From contig NZ_CP139148.1 in the NCBI RefSeq assembly GCF_034058155.1, forward strand, positions 3,782,001 through 3,846,000: DNA of 64,000 bases, read 5' to 3'. A program made the translations under genes and the position numbers. Origin of the DNA: Flavobacterium sp. KACC 22761 (GTDB lineage: Bacteria > Bacteroidota > Bacteroidia > Flavobacteriales > Flavobacteriaceae). Positions 41,068 through 49,774 of the stretch are shown piece after piece; within the stretch, counting starts at the first letter, position 1; every line of letters starts with the position of its first letter. The notes beneath the pieces are model-generated. The model did not search any database and was not told the DNA's origin. It saw only the letters and a program-made list of their open reading frames with translations.

Positions 41068-42753
41068 TTAATTCGCAATGTTTTTTACAGCATTTATTAA
41101 TTCAATTCCTTTAAGAATATATTGATCGGCGGTAAAATTTGATGTGGTTTCCTTTACAAAGTGGTCTATTTTCAAACCGTTTCTTTGCACACCCGTACCA
41201 TCAGGATAAAATCCTCCCATTGAAGTAAATTGAATTTCTGTTCCATCAGGCAGTTTAAAAACGGCAACATTCAATGGAGCACCCGATGTCGTTTGGCCTA
41301 CAGTTGTACAAGAAGGAGATTGTTGAATAATCATTCCTATGTACTCAGCCTTACTTTGAGTGGAAGTGTTTACTAATAGAATAATTTTTTTATTGTAGTA
41401 TTTTGAGTTTTTGCTGCCAGCTTTAAAAGGATCTATGATCCTACTGATTGAAGGTTTGCCAAAGTTTGCCAAAGATGGTCTTTCTGCTAATGGTGAAAGA
41501 ACTTTAATAAACTCTTTTCTTTCAGGATAGGTATATTCGGCAATTTCTGAGCCTGAAATATTTTTAGGATAATTTCTTAAGTCTAATATAATCCCATTAG
41601 TATTTGAAAAAGCTTCTAATGCTTTTTCGATATCCTCTTTTGAAATTTTACCAAGATTTATATAGCCAATATTATCATCAATGATTTGCCATTCTTTTTT
41701 ATAGGAAAAAAATGGGAGGCTAGAATGTTCCTCATCTTTAGAAAAAGTATTATAAAGATGAATATATTTTGTAGTAATAGCATCTTTTCTTTTTATTTTG
41801 ACTTTAATACTATCTTCCTTATTCCACATTATGTATCTCGCCCAAAATTTTAAATGAGTATCATTTGAAGAAGAAATCATTGATCCTATTTTTTGCTTTT
41901 GAAAAGATTTAATGCCTGTATCATTAATCTCAATAATCAAGTCCCCTAGTTTCAAATCATCTTTTTCTGCCAATTTATTGAATATTCCTGTGACTACTAA
42001 AGTATCATTAATATTCACCACAGAGACTGGTGGCTTAAATTTAAGCAAAGAATCTACTACTGTCTTTGAGAAATAATAGGAATGTGAATCGTTTAGTGAT
42101 ACGATTAAATTGGTTTTTGCCAACTCATACTTTAATTGAGAATTGCTGTTTGCGAAATCACCAATAAAATTTTCTAATTGATTAAACCAGTTTTTGTTCA
42201 TCAGATATTTATTTACATAATGATATTGGATAACATTCCAAAAACTAAATAGTTCCAATAATCTGTGGCTTTTTATTTTATAGTCAAATGCTTTAAATCC
42301 TTTTTCATTTTCGAAAGTTGGGATGCCGCTTTTTGAAGTGTAATAATTGGCAATACTTGCATTATTTTCTAAGTTTTTTAGGTTATTGTAAAGTTCTTTG
42401 TTGTGTGAATATTGCTCAATCCATTTATAATCATAGTTTTTTGTAAACAAACCATCTGTATTGGTATTGATTTTTAGTTTACTTTCTTTAACTGATAAAA
42501 CAAAATTTAATAAAAACACATCGAGGTTTTTTTGAGTAGTTATGCTTTCAAGCTTGTCGAAATTTTCTACAAATTTTTGATCCCAGTCGTATGAACCTTT
42601 GCTTATTTCAGAATGATGATATTTCATTAATCCCCAAATTAGACCAAACTGCTTGTATTTTTCGGTAGTAGTGATTGTAGATTTTTCTTGAGAAAACATG
42701 TTTGCAACAAAACAAAAGCAAAGCACAATTGTGAAAAATATTTTTTTATTCAT
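41068..42753 (-). CDS. S41 family peptidase (C-terminal processing type), exported
   Basis: 561 residues from the ATG at 42753, which puts a signal peptide at the very N-terminus (MNKKIFFTIVLCFCFVANMFSQ); the frame extends 28 residues upstream but without a start near a signal. A PDZ-like region is at about 260-330 (LKLGDLIIEINDTGIKSF). The peptidase core holds GYINLGKISKEDIEKAL, ILDLRNYPKN and LVNTSTQSKAEYIGM with the S41 catalytic Ser and Lys dyad. The substrate is unknown, probably periplasmic proteins. A 28-bp composite motif lies 67 bases ahead of the start. Confidence 0.88.
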   Translation of the reverse strand: MNKKIFFTIVLCFCFVANMFSQEKSTITTTEKYKQFGLIWGLMKYHHSEISKGSYDWDQKFVENFDKLESITTQKNLDVFLLNFVLSVKESKLKINTNTDGLFTKNYDYKWIEQYSHNKELYNNLKNLENNASIANYYTSKSGIPTFENEKGFKAFDYKIKSHRLLELFSFWNVIQYHYVNKYLMNKNWFNQLENFIGDFANSNSQLKYELAKTNLIVSLNDSHSYYFSKTVVDSLLKFKPPVSVVNINDTLVVTGIFNKLAEKDDLKLGDLIIEINDTGIKSFQKQKIGSMISSSNDTHLKFWARYIMWNKEDSIKVKIKRKDAITTKYIHLYNTFSKDEEHSSLPFFSYKKEWQIIDDNIGYINLGKISKEDIEKALEAFSNTNGIILDLRNYPKNISGSEIAEYTYPERKEFIKVLSPLAERPSLANFGKPSISRIIDPFKAGSKNSKYYNKKIILLVNTSTQSKAEYIGMIIQQSPSCTTVGQTTSGAPLNVAVFKLPDGTEIQFTSMGGFYPDGTGVQRNGLKIDHFVKETTSNFTADQYILKGIELINAVKNIAN

Positions 42754-42819
42754 GAAGTTTTTTTTCGGATTTTTGAATTGTAAAATTGAGCAATAACAAT
42801 TTGAATAAAGAATAAAATA

Positions 42820-42847
42820 GTACACTTTTGAGTACACAAAAATCCAG
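42820..42847. promoter_or_regulatory. 28-bp composite motif, copy B
   Basis: GTACAC-TTTT-GAGTAC followed by ACAAAAATCCAG. It has the same layout and length as the copy at 29289-29316, with an identical 12-base tail. It lies 67 bases upstream of the S41 peptidase start (-) and 137 bases from the YdeI-like gene (+). Confidence 0.55.
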
Positions 42848-42983
42848 TTTATATTGTATATCCAACCGTTAAGCGAAATTGTAATAATTTAAACCATCAG
42901 AATAATCGTATTTTAGTAGATTTGTATAAATTCGAATAATCATTAATAGTTAGCTAAGTATCACAAATTAAATTCTTCAATTA

Positions 42984-43598
42984 ATGGAAAATTATAATAA
43001 AGACGTTACGGCATACATCGAAAAAATGGCCGATTTTGCAAAACCTATTCTTAATAATTTACGTGAAATAGTTTTTAGCACTTGTCCCGAAGTAGAAGAA
43101 AATATTAAATGGGGAACACCGCATTATTCTTATAAAGGCGATCATTTAGTGATGATGGGCGGTTTCAAACAACATTGTTCTTTTAGTTTGTATAAGGCAG
43201 AATTAATGAACGACAAGGATATACAGGTAAGTGTTGCGGCTGGAAAAAAGTTTGGTTATATGGATAAGATTAAAGATGTATCTGAATTGCCAACTAAAGA
43301 AAAATTAGTCGCCTACATTAAAGAAGCAATGGTTTTAAATGAGAATGGCAAGGCCAAACCAAAACCCGTAAAAGAAAAATCATCGGGAGAAGCTGTAGCG
43401 CCTAAAGAATTTATGGACGCATTAGCAAAAGACAGCAAAGCAACCGAAATTTTTGAAAGCAAATCGCCATCTTTCCGTAAAAATTATATTATTTGGATTG
43501 CAGATGCAAAGACAGATGAAACCAGAAATAAAAGAATTGTCCAATCTTTAGAATGGATTGCAGAAGGAAAAGACAGATTTTGGCAATCAAAAAAATAA
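42984..43598 (+). CDS. YdeI/OmpD-associated (DUF1801) family protein
   Basis: A 204-residue protein with two parts. Residues 1-115 form a DUF1801 domain (DVTAYIEKMADFAKPILNNLREIV, NIKWGTPHYSYKGDHLVMMGGFK). Residues 140-200 form an OmdA-type helical tail (PKEFMDALAKDSKATEIFESKSPSFRKNYIIWIADAKT). This architecture is common in Bacteroidota and its function is unknown. It is followed by a strong terminator. No operon partner is visible. Confidence 0.87.
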   Translation: MENYNKDVTAYIEKMADFAKPILNNLREIVFSTCPEVEENIKWGTPHYSYKGDHLVMMGGFKQHCSFSLYKAELMNDKDIQVSVAAGKKFGYMDKIKDVSELPTKEKLVAYIKEAMVLNENGKAKPKPVKEKSSGEAVAPKEFMDALAKDSKATEIFESKSPSFRKNYIIWIADAKTDETRNKRIVQSLEWIAEGKDRFWQSKK

Positions 43599-43640
43599 GC
43601 AGCACAAACTAAATTTTGTATAAAAATACAACTACGGAGA

Positions 43641-43679
43641 AAACCCCTTAAAAAAACATTTAAGGGGTTTGTTTTTTTT
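43641..43679 (+). terminator. intrinsic terminator after YdeI-like gene
   Basis: AAACCCCTTA pairs with TAAGGGGTTT around an A-rich loop, followed by GTTTTTTTT. Confidence 0.87.
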
Positions 43680-43777
43680 AGATTATGAGAAAACGATGCT
43701 TTAAAAAATTCCTTTTTAACTTATCTTCGCTTTTTATACATTCAGGAGGACATTTAACTCATTTAAAAATTTAATTT

Positions 43778-45202
43778 GTGAAAAAAAATCGAGATGCTAC
43801 AGAAGAAAATCAGCTTAAACGCGGATTGACCAACCGACATATTCAATTAATAGCCTTAGGCGGATCTATAGGAACAGGCCTTTTCCTTGGTATTGGTCCA
43901 GCAGCTGTTTTAGCAGGACCTTCTGTTATCTTAGGATATGCTATCGCCGGAATTATCGCTTTTTTTATTATGAGACAACTTGGCGAAATGGTTGTTGAAG
44001 AACCTGTATCTGGAAGTTTTAGCTATTTTGCCTATAAATATTGCGGTTCTTTTGCCGGTTTTGCATCAGGTTGGAATTATTGGATATTGTATATTCTAGT
44101 CAGTATGGCTGAACTTACTGCCATTGGGGTTTACGTGCAATTTTGGTGGCCTGAAATTCCGCTTTGGGCATCCAGTTTATTTTTCTTCTTAGTAATTAAT
44201 GCTTTGAATTTTGCCTCTGTAAAAGTGTACGGAGAAACTGAATTTTGGTTTTCAATAATAAAAGTTGTGGCAATTATTGCTATGATTCTTTTCGGTACTT
44301 ATTTGCTTATAAGCGGTACAGGAGGAGAGCACGCTACTATTCATAATTTATATAACGATGGCGGATTCTTTCCAAAAGGCATCTTTGAAAAAACCGCAAC
44401 TGGAGATTTTCAAGGTTTACTTTCGGCTATGGCGCTGATTATGTTCTCCTTTGGTGGTTTAGAACTAATTGGAATTACTGCTGCCGAGGCTGAAAACCCA
44501 GAAAAAAACATTCCAAAAGCAACCAATCAGGTTATTTATAGAATCCTGATATTTTATGTTGGTGCATTGGTCATTTTATTTGCTTTATCGCCTTGGAGAC
44601 AAATTACAACAGACAGCAGTCCGTTTGTAATGGTTTTTCAAAATTTAAACGGAATGGAATTTGAGTTGTTTGGCCACAAAATATTCTTTACAAGCCTTAT
44701 CGCAAATGTGCTTAATTTGATTGTATTGACAGCTGCATTATCGGTGTATAACAGCAGTGTTTATAGCAACTCACGTATGTTGTTTGGTTTAGCAGATCAG
44801 GGCAATGCTCCAAAGTTTTTAAAGAAGCTAAACAAACATTCAGTGCCAATTAATGCCATTTTAATTTCTTCATGTTTTGCGGCTATCTGTATTTTAATAA
44901 ACAAAATAATGCCAGAAGAAGCTTTTAGTGTTTTAATGTCTTTAGTGGTGTCTTGCTTAGTGATTAATTGGGTTATGATTTCCTATACGCACCTGCAATT
45001 TAGGCGTGCAAAAGACAAAGAAAATACGAAAACGAAATTTGCTTCTATATTTTATCCAATGAGCAATTACATCTGTTTTGCATTTTTATTGGGTATTTTA
45101 GCCATCATGTGGATGACGAATATGAAGATATCCGTAGAATTAATTCCAATTTGGCTGGGGATTCTTTTTATATTTTATAAAGTTTTTGATACAAAGAAAT
45201 AA
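43778..45202 (+). CDS. amino acid permease (AAT/APC family)
   Basis: A 474-residue transporter with 12 predicted membrane helices. The start is a GTG at 43778; no in-frame ATG lies nearby upstream. The family signature LTNRHIQLIALGGSIGTGLFLGIGPA is typical of the AAT group (AroP, ProY, CycA). The conserved ALIMFSFGGLELIGITAAEAENPEKNIPKA covers helix 6 to loop 7. It imports an amino acid by proton symport. The specific substrate cannot be told from these motifs. Confidence 0.93.
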   Translation: MKKNRDATEENQLKRGLTNRHIQLIALGGSIGTGLFLGIGPAAVLAGPSVILGYAIAGIIAFFIMRQLGEMVVEEPVSGSFSYFAYKYCGSFAGFASGWNYWILYILVSMAELTAIGVYVQFWWPEIPLWASSLFFFLVINALNFASVKVYGETEFWFSIIKVVAIIAMILFGTYLLISGTGGEHATIHNLYNDGGFFPKGIFEKTATGDFQGLLSAMALIMFSFGGLELIGITAAEAENPEKNIPKATNQVIYRILIFYVGALVILFALSPWRQITTDSSPFVMVFQNLNGMEFELFGHKIFFTSLIANVLNLIVLTAALSVYNSSVYSNSRMLFGLADQGNAPKFLKKLNKHSVPINAILISSCFAAICILINKIMPEEAFSVLMSLVVSCLVINWVMISYTHLQFRRAKDKENTKTKFASIFYPMSNYICFAFLLGILAIMWMTNMKISVELIPIWLGILFIFYKVFDTKK

Positions 45203-45216
45203 ATAGTTTAAAAAAG

Positions 45217-45248
45217 TCCCATTTCGTTAGAAATGGGATTTTGCTTTT
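45217..45248 (+). terminator. intrinsic terminator after permease
   Basis: The arms TCCCATTTC and GAAATGGGA with loop GTTA are followed by a T-rich tract. Confidence 0.87.
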
Positions 45249-45320
45249 TTTGTTATCCTAAATTACTCTTAATTATACATATTGATAATGTGGAAATTCT
45301 TTCTGTGCAATTGAATTGTT

Positions 45321-45599
45321 TTAAAAGTCTTGTCTTCCAATAATAGTAATAATCTCTACTCGTTTGTCTCCATTAATTCGGTAGTAAATAGTATCAACAC
45401 CACAAACGCAATAACGATATCCTTTTTTAATGTGATCAGCAGATGGGAATAGAAAAGGATTTTCTTCTATTTTTTCAAAACAATCATAAAACATATTAAA
45501 ATAGCTGTCAGCCTGATTAATGCCGAACGTACTAACACCATAATAATAAATTCTTCTTAAATCTTCTTTGGCTTCGCTACTTAAAAAGTAGTTATACAT
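45321..45599 (-). CDS. parE: ParE-type toxin (RelE/ParE superfamily)
   Basis: A 92-residue protein with the ParE pattern: YFLSSEAKEDLRRIYYYGVSTFGINQADSYF, then NPFLFPSADHIKKGYRYCVCGVDTIYYRI, and the terminal EIITIIGRQDF. The ParE group poisons DNA gyrase in characterised members. It overlaps the antitoxin gene by 8 bases (45592-45599), the standard coupling for such pairs. It is the downstream gene of the pair. Confidence 0.9.
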   Translation of the reverse strand: MYNYFLSSEAKEDLRRIYYYGVSTFGINQADSYFNMFYDCFEKIEENPFLFPSADHIKKGYRYCVCGVDTIYYRINGDKRVEIITIIGRQDF

Positions 45600-45837
45600 T
45601 AGACTGATCTTTTTTAAATTCGGCTAACATTTCTTCTTTAGTTTGTTTTTTTGCAAATCCGCTTTTTTCTCCCTTATCTATTTTAGCTCTTACAAACTCA
45701 AAGTATTCTTCTCTTGAACGAGCTTGCTTAATCAAATAGTTGATAACTTCGCTTTTACTGCTAAACTCTTCTGTATTAACCTGATTCTTCAACCATTCTT
45801 CATTAGGTGTAGTCAATGATATACTTTGTCGTGTCAT
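45592..45837 (-). CDS. parD: ParD-type antitoxin
   Basis: An 81-residue ribbon-helix-helix antitoxin. The N-terminus MTRQSISLTTPNEEWLKNQVNTEEFSSKSEVINYLIKQA is the RHH DNA-binding domain. The C-terminal tail (AKIDKGEKSGFAKKQTKEEML) should wrap the toxin. Expression is probably autoregulated: a perfect 20-bp palindrome lies 15 bases ahead of its start. Confidence 0.9.
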   Translation of the reverse strand: MTRQSISLTTPNEEWLKNQVNTEEFSSKSEVINYLIKQARSREEYFEFVRAKIDKGEKSGFAKKQTKEEMLAEFKKDQSNV

Positions 45838-46191
45838 AATACAAATTTTAAATTGGTGTAAATTTACACCAAAACTTTCGATTAGAAACCAAATTTGGAT
45901 GAAATAGTTATTTATTGTTGATATTATTTGTAATTCACTCGCTTGCCAAAGAATTTAACTTATTAATATAAATAATGGCAGTTTTGTCTAAAACACTTAA
46001 AAATCTTACTAAAATACCCTTAAATGTAATACAAAGAAGATTTTTAATTCTTATTAAACAAACTGATAATCAATGTATAGCAGTTTATTTGTTAAAGAAA
46101 AATCGGATTTTAATGCTAATAAAAAAAAAGTTAAAAACATTCTTAATTTTAAAGTGGCACAATTCCTGCCTGAAAAAAAATCATTGAATAA
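45838..46191. other. gene-poor spacer between antitoxin and recombinase remnant
   Basis: Apart from the palindrome at 45853-45872 nothing is supported in this stretch. A 70-codon + frame (45975-46187) is Lys/Leu-rich and looks like chance in AT-rich DNA. Confidence 0.5.
45853..45872. promoter_or_regulatory. perfect palindromic ParD operator candidate
   Basis: TTGGTGTAAA joined to TTTACACCAA, a perfect 20-bp inverted repeat 15 bases upstream of the antitoxin start. The position fits the autoregulation of RHH antitoxins. Confidence 0.7.
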
Positions 46192-46500
46192 TCAAAATGC
46201 TTGATTGGTGTGGAAAAAGAGATTGGAAATGTAGAGGATGACAGAGCCAATATAGAGCAGTTAACGAACTCAGGACTAGAAAACCTTATAAAACTCGGCG
46301 AGACCTTTGAAAATGGGACTTTAGCTGATTCCAGGGAGATGATTGGTTTAATTTTTCCTGAAAATTTCACATTTGAAGAAAAGAAAATCCGCACCGCCCG
46401 AATCAATGAAATGGTCAATTGCATCTATTTGGTAAACAACAGGTTACGAAAAAAAAAAAAAACGGGACAAAAGATGATATTTTTCTTTTGTCCCGAGTAG
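46192..46500 (+). pseudogene. serine recombinase C-terminal remnant 1
   Basis: About 80 residues (best start TTG 46201) read EKEIGNVEDDRANIEQLT ... REMIGLIFPENFTF ... IRTARINEMVNCIYLVNNRL. This matches the C-terminal segment that follows the zinc-ribbon and coiled coil in large serine recombinases of Bacteroidota (conserved IFPE-FTF and RTARIN). An in-frame TAA stands at 46189. The catalytic domain and most of the protein are missing, so it cannot act. It ends in an A-run and a terminator hairpin. Confidence 0.68.
46449..46495 (-). terminator. minus-strand terminator hairpin 1
   Basis: CGGGACAAAAG and CTTTTGTCCCG form a perfect 11-bp stem. On the minus strand the stem is followed by a run of about 14 T (the A-run 46449-46462 of the + strand). 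It adjoins repeat copy 1. Confidence 0.8.
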
Positions 46501-46562
46501 TGACGGTTACTTCACAATTTACAAATCATTTTATGAATGATTTAAAGAAATTAGCTTACTTT
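46500..46562. repeat. dispersed repeat copy 1 (partial)
   Basis: Similar to 52553-52674 and 62140-62260 over its first ~60 bases: GTGAC...(CAA)...TTTTATGAATGATTTAAAG and AAATTAGCTTACTTTC. It is the most divergent of the three copies. Confidence 0.6.
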
Positions 46563-46844
46563 CAAGTGAATTTGTGAGATTATTATTTTAAGTTTTTATT
46601 TCAGAGCGGTTTGTATGTATCGTAAGCGTTAAATGTTAAAATGCGTTAAATAATTCCATGCATTTTTATTTCTACTAAAGAATTTTTTTGATGGGAATAT
46701 GGTTGCATGGCCTGATAAATTATTAGAGATAAAACTAAAATAATATTTTTAGAAAATGCACATTAAAATTTGTTGATGATAGAATTTCAACCTATCAAAA
46801 AATTCAAAAACCAGATTTTATTATTGTTTTGGATCTAATATAAG
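46563..46844. other. AT-rich spacer with no gene seen
   Basis: Together with repeat copy 1 (46500-46562) it makes a 344-base gap before the alginate-export-like gene, which reads toward it. I see no reading frame, palindrome or RNA. Confidence 0.5.
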
Positions 46845-48152
46845 CTATTGATTTTTATAATGCTTTAAATTGACAGCGTTAAAAGAATATGAAATCATTA
46901 AATAGCTCCAAAAAGCAAGTTTATTGTCATCTTGTATTTTTGGCAAATATTCCATAGCGTTTGTTGATCTATAAAAAGAAAAGGCGTAATTAATTTCCAG
47001 TTCTTTGGCAGGAAAGTATTTCACAGAAAGATCACTTTCATATCCAAGAAACTTTGTCATTTTTTGACTCAAATTATTTAGAAGAGGATATTGAGTATAA
47101 AAAAGGTGAAAATCAGAACGAAGAGATAGTTTACTATTTATAGGAATTACAGTAAATAGATAAGGATTTACTAAACCTTTTCCGTTAACGTCGGTAGGAA
47201 AACGGGTAAAGACATTCATATTTCCATTGAACTTCCATGTCACGCCATATAAGACATCAAAATCTCCGGAATTATTAGCTTGTATATTAGGACTGCTGCC
47301 ACTAATTATTTCAGCACCTAAACGCCAAGTAGATTTTAAGAAAGACAATTTAACCTCAGGTTGAAAATAGTAAGCTAATAATTTTTGACCTTTTGAATTA
47401 TGCCCAAACTGTAAATATGAATTTAAAGTATAATACCATTGTTTTGTTTTAAATTCTATTCTTCCACCTGTTGTTGCACGAGTATACAATTTCCCTGAAA
47501 TTGTGTTTTCTAAAAAATCAATAGCATTCAATGAGGTAAATAAAAATCCATGATTGTAATTGTAGCTGAGATTATTTACAAGCAGATACTTATACTTATT
47601 GGCTGCGACAGGAGAGTAGGCTGGCTCAAATTCAGTACCGTAGTTTCTGGTAAATAAAAAGAAAAAATCATTAGAGAAAAATTTTGAGGATTTCATTATC
47701 CGTATTCCTTCATGAGATCTACCTTGTTGTGCCCAGGGTGCATCAGAGAATAATCTGCCATTATCTAATAAAACACTTTGCCTTCCCAATCGTATATTTA
47801 AAGATTTGAACTTAGTCTCAAAATACAATTGATAAAAATTAATACTTCCTACTTTCGAAGCGTTGTTGTTTTCATCCCAAAGATGAATTTCCTGTAAATC
47901 TGATTTTATAAGCCATTTTTCTCTAGCATATAGCATAGAAAATCTGTTTCTCTGGGTGATATAAAAGTAAGGATCAATTGAATCGTTGGGAGGAAGGATG
48001 TAATTTGAAGTGTATTCGGCTCTTGGTCTTATTTCAATATTTATTAAGAACTGCCGGGATAAGCTATCTTTTTGTTGTGCAGATAATTGAAGAATAAATA
48101 AAAGAAAGGAAAGTAATAATAGATTTTTTTTTGCAGGCCTTTTTATAATCAT
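46845..48152 (-). CDS. alginate-export-family outer-membrane barrel protein
   Basis: A 435-residue protein with signal peptide (about 1-25, ending LSAQ). It is beta-strand rich with aromatic alternation throughout, matching the alginate export (AlgE-like) porin family: FYITQRNRFSMLYAREKWLIKSDLQEIHLW and RLGRQSVLLDNGRLFSDAPWAQQGRSHEGIRI are the typical early strands. The C-terminus (SYSFNAVNLKHYKNQ) is near a barrel end. Many homologues outside pseudomonads are of unknown cargo. A TetR half-operator (AGTATATTT) at 48193 lies 40 bases ahead of the start. Confidence 0.8.
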   Translation of the reverse strand: MIIKRPAKKNLLLLSFLLFILQLSAQQKDSLSRQFLINIEIRPRAEYTSNYILPPNDSIDPYFYITQRNRFSMLYAREKWLIKSDLQEIHLWDENNNASKVGSINFYQLYFETKFKSLNIRLGRQSVLLDNGRLFSDAPWAQQGRSHEGIRIMKSSKFFSNDFFFLFTRNYGTEFEPAYSPVAANKYKYLLVNNLSYNYNHGFLFTSLNAIDFLENTISGKLYTRATTGGRIEFKTKQWYYTLNSYLQFGHNSKGQKLLAYYFQPEVKLSFLKSTWRLGAEIISGSSPNIQANNSGDFDVLYGVTWKFNGNMNVFTRFPTDVNGKGLVNPYLFTVIPINSKLSLRSDFHLFYTQYPLLNNLSQKMTKFLGYESDLSVKYFPAKELEINYAFSFYRSTNAMEYLPKIQDDNKLAFWSYLMISYSFNAVNLKHYKNQ

Positions 48153-48273
48153 ACTTCTTTTATCCTATAGATTTAGTGTATAAAAGTAATAATAGTATAT
48201 TTATTTACAATACAATCAGGTAAGTTTGATAAAAATTATTTATTAAAAAAAAACATTTCTATTCCGCATTTCT

Positions 48274-48295
48274 AAATATACTTTTTAGTATATTT
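48274..48295. promoter_or_regulatory. TetR operator O1, overlapping the tetR promoter
   Basis: AAATATACT-N4-AGTATATTT, a perfect 9-bp inverted repeat, 19 bases before the TetR start. The right arm includes TATATTTG, a match to the flavobacterial -7 box TAnnTTTG, so binding should block transcription. Confidence 0.75.
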
Positions 48296-48314
48296 GCTCC
48301 CTAATTAATTATTA

Positions 48315-48905
48315 ATGCTTAGTAAGGCCGAAAGAACAAAACAATTTATACTCGAAACTGCGGTACCTCTTTATAATGAAAAAGGTATCTCGGGAGTTAA
48401 TATCGATGATATCCTGGAAGCCACAAAACTTACAAAGGGCTGCCTTTATGGTCATTTTGAAAATAAAGAAGATTTATCCGAACAGGTGATTGATTTGTCC
48501 TTGAAAATGGTTTCAGACAGAATCAGAGCTTCAGTTTATCAGGCAAAAACAATTAAAGGTAAAGTGTTTGCATTTTTGGATTTTTATAAAGACCCAATTG
48601 AAACCTATATTTCCGGTGGTTGCCCGATACTTAATACTGCCGTCGAAGTAGATGATAATTATCCGCTTATAAAAGAAAAAGTAGCCAAAGTATTTAGAAG
48701 TGGTCAGCAGGAATTAGCAGGTTTACTTCAGGAAGGAATTAATATTGGGGAGTTTTCCACTAAACTTGATCCTGTTATCTTTGCTTTTAAATTAGTCGCA
48801 TCGGTTGAAGGTGGTATCGTAATGTGCAGAGTTATGGGGACAGCAAAACCAATGCAGGGACTTATCAAAAGCTTAAAGTCTGAATTAGAACAATATAAAA
48901 TATAA
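48315..48905 (+). CDS. TetR/AcrR family transcriptional regulator
   Basis: A 196-residue repressor. The N-terminal HTH (about 6-52) reads TKQFILETAVPLYNEKGISG then ILEATKLTKGCLYGHFENKEDL. The C-terminal helical domain includes GGCPILNTAVEVDDNYPLI, a form seen in QacR/YxaF-like members. The same 22-bp palindrome found at its own promoter occurs twice ahead of the downstream SDR gene, so it very likely represses itself and the SDR/dehydrogenase pair. The inducing ligand is unknown, probably a small reactive compound. Confidence 0.92.
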   Translation: MLSKAERTKQFILETAVPLYNEKGISGVNIDDILEATKLTKGCLYGHFENKEDLSEQVIDLSLKMVSDRIRASVYQAKTIKGKVFAFLDFYKDPIETYISGGCPILNTAVEVDDNYPLIKEKVAKVFRSGQQELAGLLQEGINIGEFSTKLDPVIFAFKLVASVEGGIVMCRVMGTAKPMQGLIKSLKSELEQYKI

Positions 48906-48920
48906 TTTTTTTTTGAATAA

Positions 48921-48966
48921 AAATATACTAAAAAGTATATTATGAAATATACTAAAAAGTCTAAAA
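48921..48966. promoter_or_regulatory. tandem TetR operators O2 and O3 ahead of SDR gene
   Basis: O2 (48921-48942) is AAATATACT-AAAA-AGTATATTA. O3 (48945-48966) repeats AAATATACT-AAAA-AGT and then diverges. Centres are 24 bases apart, so two dimers could sit on about one helical face set. They lie 40-85 bases ahead of the SDR start. Confidence 0.75.
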
Positions 48967-49005
48967 AGGTAAAATTTATAAAAATAATTCTTTAAATAAA
49001 GTATA

Positions 49006-49773
49006 ATGGAAATACAAGGCAAAACAATATTAATAACCGGCGGAGGATCCGGCATTGGACTTGAAGCCGCAAAACAGTTCTTGGCTATTGGTGCTAAAGT
49101 AATTGTAACAGGAAGGAATCGTGCCAAACTTGATGCTGTTAAGAAAGCAAATCCTGCTATCATAACAATTCAAAGTGATGTAGCCAATAATGAAGAGGTA
49201 AAATTTCTTTTTAACAAAATACAAGAAATGGGCGGTATCGATATTTTGTATAATAATGCGGCCGTACTGGTACCCCCATCAAATTTAGGAATTGCCAATG
49301 ACAAACATTCCGAAGGTGCTGCCTACGAAATGGAAGTGAATTATATTGGGGTTATAAGACTTAATAACATGTTTATGGACATGCTACAATCAAGAAAAGA
49401 AGCAGCGATAATAAATACGACATCAATATTGAGTCAGGCTCCGTCATTAATTGAAGCTACTTATTCTTCTTCTAAAACTGCATTGGCTTTTTATACTGTG
49501 TCACTTCGAGAACATTTGAAAATTATAGGAAGTAATTTGAAAATATTTGAACTGGTCCCGCCGCTTGTAGCTACAGAAATGACTGCAGACCGGAAAGATA
49601 AAAAAATATCCGTTGAAGAAATGGTCAGAGGCCTTATCGTCGGGCTTCAAAAAGAACATTATACAATACGTGTGGGCGATGCAAAACTGTTTAGCCTGAT
49701 AAACAGGTTTTTCCCAAAAACCGCCTTTAAATTAATTAATCCCAAGAAAAGTCACCAACTTTTAAAAAACTAA
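49006..49773 (+). CDS. short-chain dehydrogenase (DltE-like SDR)
   Basis: A 255-residue classical SDR: cofactor motif TGGGSGIGLEAAKQF, NNAA in LYNNAAVLVPP, catalytic Ser in TTSILSQAP, and the YxxxK pair in YSSSKTALAF. The substrate part fits the DltE-like subgroup, common beside TetR genes in flavobacteria. It probably reduces a carbonyl compound with NADPH. One base separates its stop from the next gene's ATG, so the two form an operon under the TetR operators. Confidence 0.93.
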   Translation: MEIQGKTILITGGGSGIGLEAAKQFLAIGAKVIVTGRNRAKLDAVKKANPAIITIQSDVANNEEVKFLFNKIQEMGGIDILYNNAAVLVPPSNLGIANDKHSEGAAYEMEVNYIGVIRLNNMFMDMLQSRKEAAIINTTSILSQAPSLIEATYSSSKTALAFYTVSLREHLKIIGSNLKIFELVPPLVATEMTADRKDKKISVEEMVRGLIVGLQKEHYTIRVGDAKLFSLINRFFPKTAFKLINPKKSHQLLKN

Positions 49774-49774
49774 T

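Noticed and set aside
45975..46187. 70-codon frame ahead of recombinase remnant 1
   Set aside because: Low-complexity Lys/Leu-rich translation as expected from AT-rich non-coding DNA.
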